A DNA stretch of 16,736 nucleotides from Prosthecobacter debontii (GTDB lineage Bacteria; Verrucomicrobiota; Verrucomicrobiia; Verrucomicrobiales; Akkermansiaceae), in NCBI GenBank assembly GCA_945885485.1, contig CAMCYT010000033.1, positions 1-16,736 of the forward strand, given 5' to 3'. Position 1 is the first letter of the stretch; each line of letters begins with the position of its first letter. The translations under genes were made by a program, and so were the position numbers. Of the stretch, positions 13,417 through 16,736 are shown piece by piece. Below the pieces are notes generated by a model. The model made no database searches and was not told the origin of the DNA. It saw nothing but the letters and a program-made list of their open reading frames with translations.

Positions 13417-15608
13417 ATAGAAAATCCGCGTTTATGTCTGTCCATCGTTGGTTCCTCTGTTTCTTCCTTTCAGCAACTCTCGCATATTCTCAAGAAGAGA
13501 AAGCCGAGCGTGGTTCGATCATCGAGGATCGTGCTGCGCGCAAGTTGATGCAAGCAGGCGACGCCCGACTTGAAGTTGGAGAGAACGAAAAAGCGTTAGA
13601 GATCTGGGAGTCCGTGATCGAGCGCTATCCTCGGAGTCTGATTCGCTTTGAAGCACACCTCCGTCTCGCCGACCACTTGCTGGAGGTGACTCGTGATTTC
13701 GAGAAGGCACGCCTCCACTACGAAGCTGCAGCAAGTGAGGATAACGATGACGACGCACTCCGTGCCCATGCGGTGTTATGCATGGGTCGCTGCTTCTATG
13801 AGGCGGGAAATTACGGGAAATGTTTCACGATGATGCGGGACGTCATCGAACGTTTCCCCAACGCCCAAGAAGTTAATGAAGCCTATCACTATATCGGCCT
13901 TGGCCATTTCAAGCTCGGTCATTACAGCCGCGCGATCGAGGCGCTAGAGAAAGTCGGCACTGCCATTTCTGCGGAGGACTCGAAAACTGAAAAAGTCGAA
14001 GCAGGTAAACGGCTCTACATAAAACTCGACGATCGAGACTTCGCTATCCTCGAACCAGGCACGCAGATCGGCATCATCTGCGTCACGAAAAACGGAGATA
14101 AAGAAACCGTGCTCTGTGATCCGGTCGGACGTCATCCTCGTCTCGCTTTGGGTAGCATTCCCACACAATCCGGAACCGCCGTCCCAAAAAACGGCATTCT
14201 AGAAGTCCGCGGCGGCGATGTCGTCAGCATCACCTACACGGACGCACACACCGCATCCAAAGCCTTCGACAAACCCCTTACGAAAAAGGTGCAAGTAATC
14301 GGAAACGGATTTGCACGCATCACCGATGGTTCCTTCCAACAGGACCTGCAAGCAGCGGTGATCGGAAAGCCCCTGCATCTTCAGGTGACCGATGCCGACC
14401 GCGATACCAGCGCCAGTGCCGATAAACTCGAGGCGATTGTGCAGGTTTTTCGCCGTAAGACAGGCGAAGAAATAGATGATGAAGTTGCAAGCGGCGTAGC
14501 TAGCGGCAAGTTAGCAGAGGGGCCCGATGGAGAGGATATGAAAACTCAGATCGATCCGATGCTACTGCTCCGCAGCGTGCCGGTGACACTCCACGAGGCG
14601 AAGCAAGCGGGCGTCTTCCGCAGCGCAATCCCGTTGCTTTCTGGCACAGCAGATCACTCACTAACGGGTGAACCCGGCCAAGTCATACGCCTGATTTACC
14701 GCGACGAACTTCACCTCACGGAAGGCACGCTCATCCGCACCGCCGAAGCGAGAATCATCGAGGGAAATCTCGGCGAGATGCGAGTCACGAAAACCGAAAT
14801 TAACGACTCTGAACTCCGCTTGAAAACTCAGCTCCGCACGGCTTCCGCGCTTACCGAGGTGGGCAACCATTACAAAGAGTTCGGCCTTAATACGAAAGCT
14901 GATCTAAAATACACAGAGGCACTCGACGTTTGCGAAGAACTTCTCGCAGAGTCTAAAAAAATCGGTGGAAAGCTGTTAGAAGAAACTTATGTTCAGCTAT
15001 GGCGGATCTACTTTGCCATGGATCAGCTGGAGCTCGCTCTCGGGATGAGCCGTAAGTTACTCGCCGAGTTTCCCTCCAGCGCGTTCGTCGATGAGGCGAT
15101 GCTTCAGCAGGCAAACGTCGAACGCAAACGAGACAATTTTATAAGGGCGATCAATCTCTACGCAAGCGTCGCTAAAATTCCTAACAGCCCCCTACGTGGT
15201 GAGGCGCAATTTCAAATTGGTGAGAGCTATGAAGCAATGGCACTCAAGGCAACAGGTGGCGAGGCCCCGAAGCTTTTCGAGAATGCCTTTGTTGCGTACC
15301 AGAAAGTCTATGAGCAGTTTCCGGATTCTGGAAGAGTCGGCGACGCCGTGGCAAAAATGGCCGCATTCTATTATCAGAAGGAAGACTATGCACGGGCTAT
15401 TGATGTCTTTGAAAACGTGCTCTCCGATTATCAAGATGCGAATTTTCTCGATGTGATTCTTTTTAACTTCGGGCGCTGCCTCTACAAGCTCGACCGCAAA
15501 GCCGAGGCACGAAAAAAATTCCAACAACTCATCGACGACTATCCGGAAAGCGATATCTCCCCGGAGGCTAATAAAATCGTCGAAGCCCTCAAAAAAGCAG
15601 GATTTTGA
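13413..15608 (+). CDS. Secreted TPR protein with two internal beta-sandwich-like domains
   Basis: A 731-residue protein. ATG at 13413 overlaps the DUF1501 stop; the N-terminus MNRKSAFMSVHRWFLCFFLSATLAYSQ is a signal peptide, with an internal ATG at residue 8 that is also possible. Residues about 35-190 contain TPR/Sel1-like helical repeats (ALEIWESVIERYPRS, CFTMMRDVIERFPNA, AIEALEKVG). Residues about 199-278 and 319-432 are beta-rich and resemble one another: each begins with an L-x-L-D-D-x-D-type strand, has a central GVFRSAIP-like or RLALGSIP strand and ends V-x-x-x-Y-x-D. The second is like the 'VTDAD...VTLxExxxxGVFR' domains of some surface proteins. Residues about 470-731 are a second TPR array (ALGMSRKLLAEFPSS, AINLYASVAKI, AIDVFENVLSDYQDA, ARKKFQQLIDDYPES). 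Likely a periplasmic or outer-membrane scaffold for the PSD1/DUF1501 proteins; this is inferred from linkage. Confidence 0.83.
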   Translation: MNRKSAFMSVHRWFLCFFLSATLAYSQEEKAERGSIIEDRAARKLMQAGDARLEVGENEKALEIWESVIERYPRSLIRFEAHLRLADHLLEVTRDFEKARLHYEAAASEDNDDDALRAHAVLCMGRCFYEAGNYGKCFTMMRDVIERFPNAQEVNEAYHYIGLGHFKLGHYSRAIEALEKVGTAISAEDSKTEKVEAGKRLYIKLDDRDFAILEPGTQIGIICVTKNGDKETVLCDPVGRHPRLALGSIPTQSGTAVPKNGILEVRGGDVVSITYTDAHTASKAFDKPLTKKVQVIGNGFARITDGSFQQDLQAAVIGKPLHLQVTDADRDTSASADKLEAIVQVFRRKTGEEIDDEVASGVASGKLAEGPDGEDMKTQIDPMLLLRSVPVTLHEAKQAGVFRSAIPLLSGTADHSLTGEPGQVIRLIYRDELHLTEGTLIRTAEARIIEGNLGEMRVTKTEINDSELRLKTQLRTASALTEVGNHYKEFGLNTKADLKYTEALDVCEELLAESKKIGGKLLEETYVQLWRIYFAMDQLELALGMSRKLLAEFPSSAFVDEAMLQQANVERKRDNFIRAINLYASVAKIPNSPLRGEAQFQIGESYEAMALKATGGEAPKLFENAFVAYQKVYEQFPDSGRVGDAVAKMAAFYYQKEDYARAIDVFENVLSDYQDANFLDVILFNFGRCLYKLDRKAEARKKFQQLIDDYPESDISPEANKIVEALKKAGF

Positions 15609-16736
15609 AATTACCTACCCAACGACTTGCTGCGATCCTTCTCCTCTGTTTGCCTGCCTACGCAGCCACAGCAGATGAGTCCGCGAACCTCGAAGCCCGC
15701 CTCAAAGAAACCGCCGAAGCATCACAAACAGGTGCTGCACTGATGCTGCAACTCATCGACCTTTACAAAAAAGACGGGCAAGTCTTTGGATTAATACGCA
15801 CCGCATCGAAATTCGCGCGCTCGCAACAAGATCACCCGCGCCGCGCCGAGGTTATGCTGAACCTGTTAGATAGTTACGCCGCCACCGCTCGGCATGACGA
15901 CATCATCACCTCAGCGAAGCAATTTTTAGAAATCCTTCCCGGCCACGCCCTTGCAAACGAAGCAAGAGATCGGCTCGCGACCGCCTATGAAAGAACTGGC
16001 CGAGCAACGCTCGGAGCATCCCAACGAGCCGCTATTTGGCGCAACGGCGGGACTACAGAGCAAGGCATCCGCGCTCTGAAAACTTGGATCACGACTGACA
16101 AGCCGCAAGCTTACTCCGAAGCGACAATACTCGCAGGCGAGATGGTTACGAAACTACCTCCAGGATCCACACTGACGGGGCTTGCGATCCAAGGAATGCA
16201 ATCCGCCATACGCTGTGAAAAGTGGGCAGATGGTTTACAAATCGCGAAGACTGTGGCGAAACGCGGTGGCCAGATCGACTCACGTTCCGCGCAGCAGATC
16301 GCGTTCCTGCAAGGTCGCTGCGAAAGCCAGCTCGGGCAGCACTCAAATGCTGTCGCATCTATCAGAAAATCGCTGGCCGATCAGCATTCTGAAGCTCATA
16401 GGTATTTGATCGAGGCGATGATTGCCGCCAAGGCCAAGCCTCCTGAGATCGAAGCGGAGGCACGGCGTTACCTCGCTGCGTTTCCTCGCCGAGATGATAG
16501 ATATGATCCTCTCGCCCGTTCCTCAAAAGTCGCTGCCGAGGCCGGTGACGCCGCCCGTGCTTTAGTCATCGCGAATGATGTGATGCAGAATGATGTGAAC
16601 ACTCTAGATATCTCCCGTGCATACATCGAATGGTGCGGAAAAGATCACCAACTCGCAGCTAAAGGACTGCTCAATGCATTAGAAAAGAACCCTGCCGGAG
16701 CCCCAAAACTGCGCGCACTGTTAGTCCTCGATGTTT
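15605..16736 (+). CDS. Secreted TPR-like helical-repeat protein (3' truncated by window end)
   Basis: An open frame of 377 complete codons runs from TTG at 15605 to the window edge without a stop. The TTG overlaps the previous stop as TTGA (15605-15608). The product begins MKLPTQRLAAILLLCLPAYAATA, a good signal peptide with cleavage near residue 23, which supports the unusual start. The rest is Ala-rich and helical with a TPR-like rhythm: AEVMLNLLDSYAATARHDDI (about 80-99), LANEARDRLATAYERTGRA, IAFLQGRCESQLGQHSNAVA and AARALVIANDVMQND. No catalytic motif is seen. It probably works with the preceding TPR protein; translational coupling suggests matched amounts. Total length and C-terminal domains are unknown. 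Confidence 0.8.
   Translation, partial: MKLPTQRLAAILLLCLPAYAATADESANLEARLKETAEASQTGAALMLQLIDLYKKDGQVFGLIRTASKFARSQQDHPRRAEVMLNLLDSYAATARHDDIITSAKQFLEILPGHALANEARDRLATAYERTGRATLGASQRAAIWRNGGTTEQGIRALKTWITTDKPQAYSEATILAGEMVTKLPPGSTLTGLAIQGMQSAIRCEKWADGLQIAKTVAKRGGQIDSRSAQQIAFLQGRCESQLGQHSNAVASIRKSLADQHSEAHRYLIEAMIAAKAKPPEIEAEARRYLAAFPRRDDRYDPLARSSKVAAEAGDAARALVIANDVMQNDVNTLDISRAYIEWCGKDHQLAAKGLLNALEKNPAGAPKLRALLVLDV

Noticed and set aside
1..16736. CRISPR array, tRNA, rRNA or transposase gene
   Set aside because: I saw no regularly spaced repeats, no cloverleaf or rRNA-like text and no transposase or integrase motifs on either strand.

Overview
The window looks like a chromosomal segment of a Verrucomicrobiota bacterium (Planctomycetota is the less likely alternative). 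The evidence is the combination of an ECF-type sigma factor next to a membrane Ser/Thr kinase with PEGA and sulfatase-modifying-factor-like (SUMF1) domains, a PSCyt1-PSCyt2-PSD1 cytochrome gene paired with a DUF1501 gene, secreted TPR proteins, a small secreted protein with a Tyr/Gly-rich tail, and near absence of Shine-Dalgarno sequences. No single gene fixes the genus.

Layout. (1) 1-3566, plus strand: the 3' end of a sigma factor gene, a kinase/PEGA/SUMF1 protein 3 bases later, and an OsmC-family peroxidase 8 bases after that. This looks like one transcription unit for signal sensing and stress response. (2) 3616-4844: a secreted protein with a thioredoxin-like domain that has lost its CxxC, followed by a composite inverted-repeat element (4662-4805) and a strong bidirectional terminator (4813-4844). 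(3) 4880-5805, minus strand: a YkgO-type ribosomal protein L36 gene and a secreted protein of unknown function. (4) 5806-7629: a divergent intergenic region with two interlocked inverted repeats that could form an H-type pseudoknot, then ilvD (dihydroxy-acid dehydratase). (5) 7752-9343, minus strand: a hipBA-type toxin-antitoxin pair with a 4-base overlap and a palindrome-containing promoter region. (6) 9344-9704: a 361-base gene-free stretch with a long inverted repeat near the start of the next operon. (7) 9705-16736, plus strand: an operon of a secreted PSCyt1-PSCyt2-PSD1 cytochrome-like protein, a DUF1501 protein, a 731-residue secreted TPR protein carrying two related beta-rich domains, and a second secreted TPR-like protein that runs off the window end. 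The last two junctions are 4-base overlaps (ATGA, TTGA), which suggests translational coupling.

How the genes may work together. The first block is probably a regulatory pair plus a stress enzyme. The last block probably encodes an extracytoplasmic assembly in which a heme protein, an alkaline-phosphatase-like DUF1501 protein and two TPR scaffolds act together; the substrate is not evident. ilvD and rpmJ are housekeeping genes, and hipBA is an accessory module lying between convergent ilvD and the divergent cytochrome operon. The most interesting non-standard signals are the possible pseudoknot before ilvD, the degenerate duplicated SUMF1-like segment in the kinase, the cysteine-less thioredoxin domain, the duplicated beta domain in the TPR protein and the composite palindromic element whose end supplies a stop codon.
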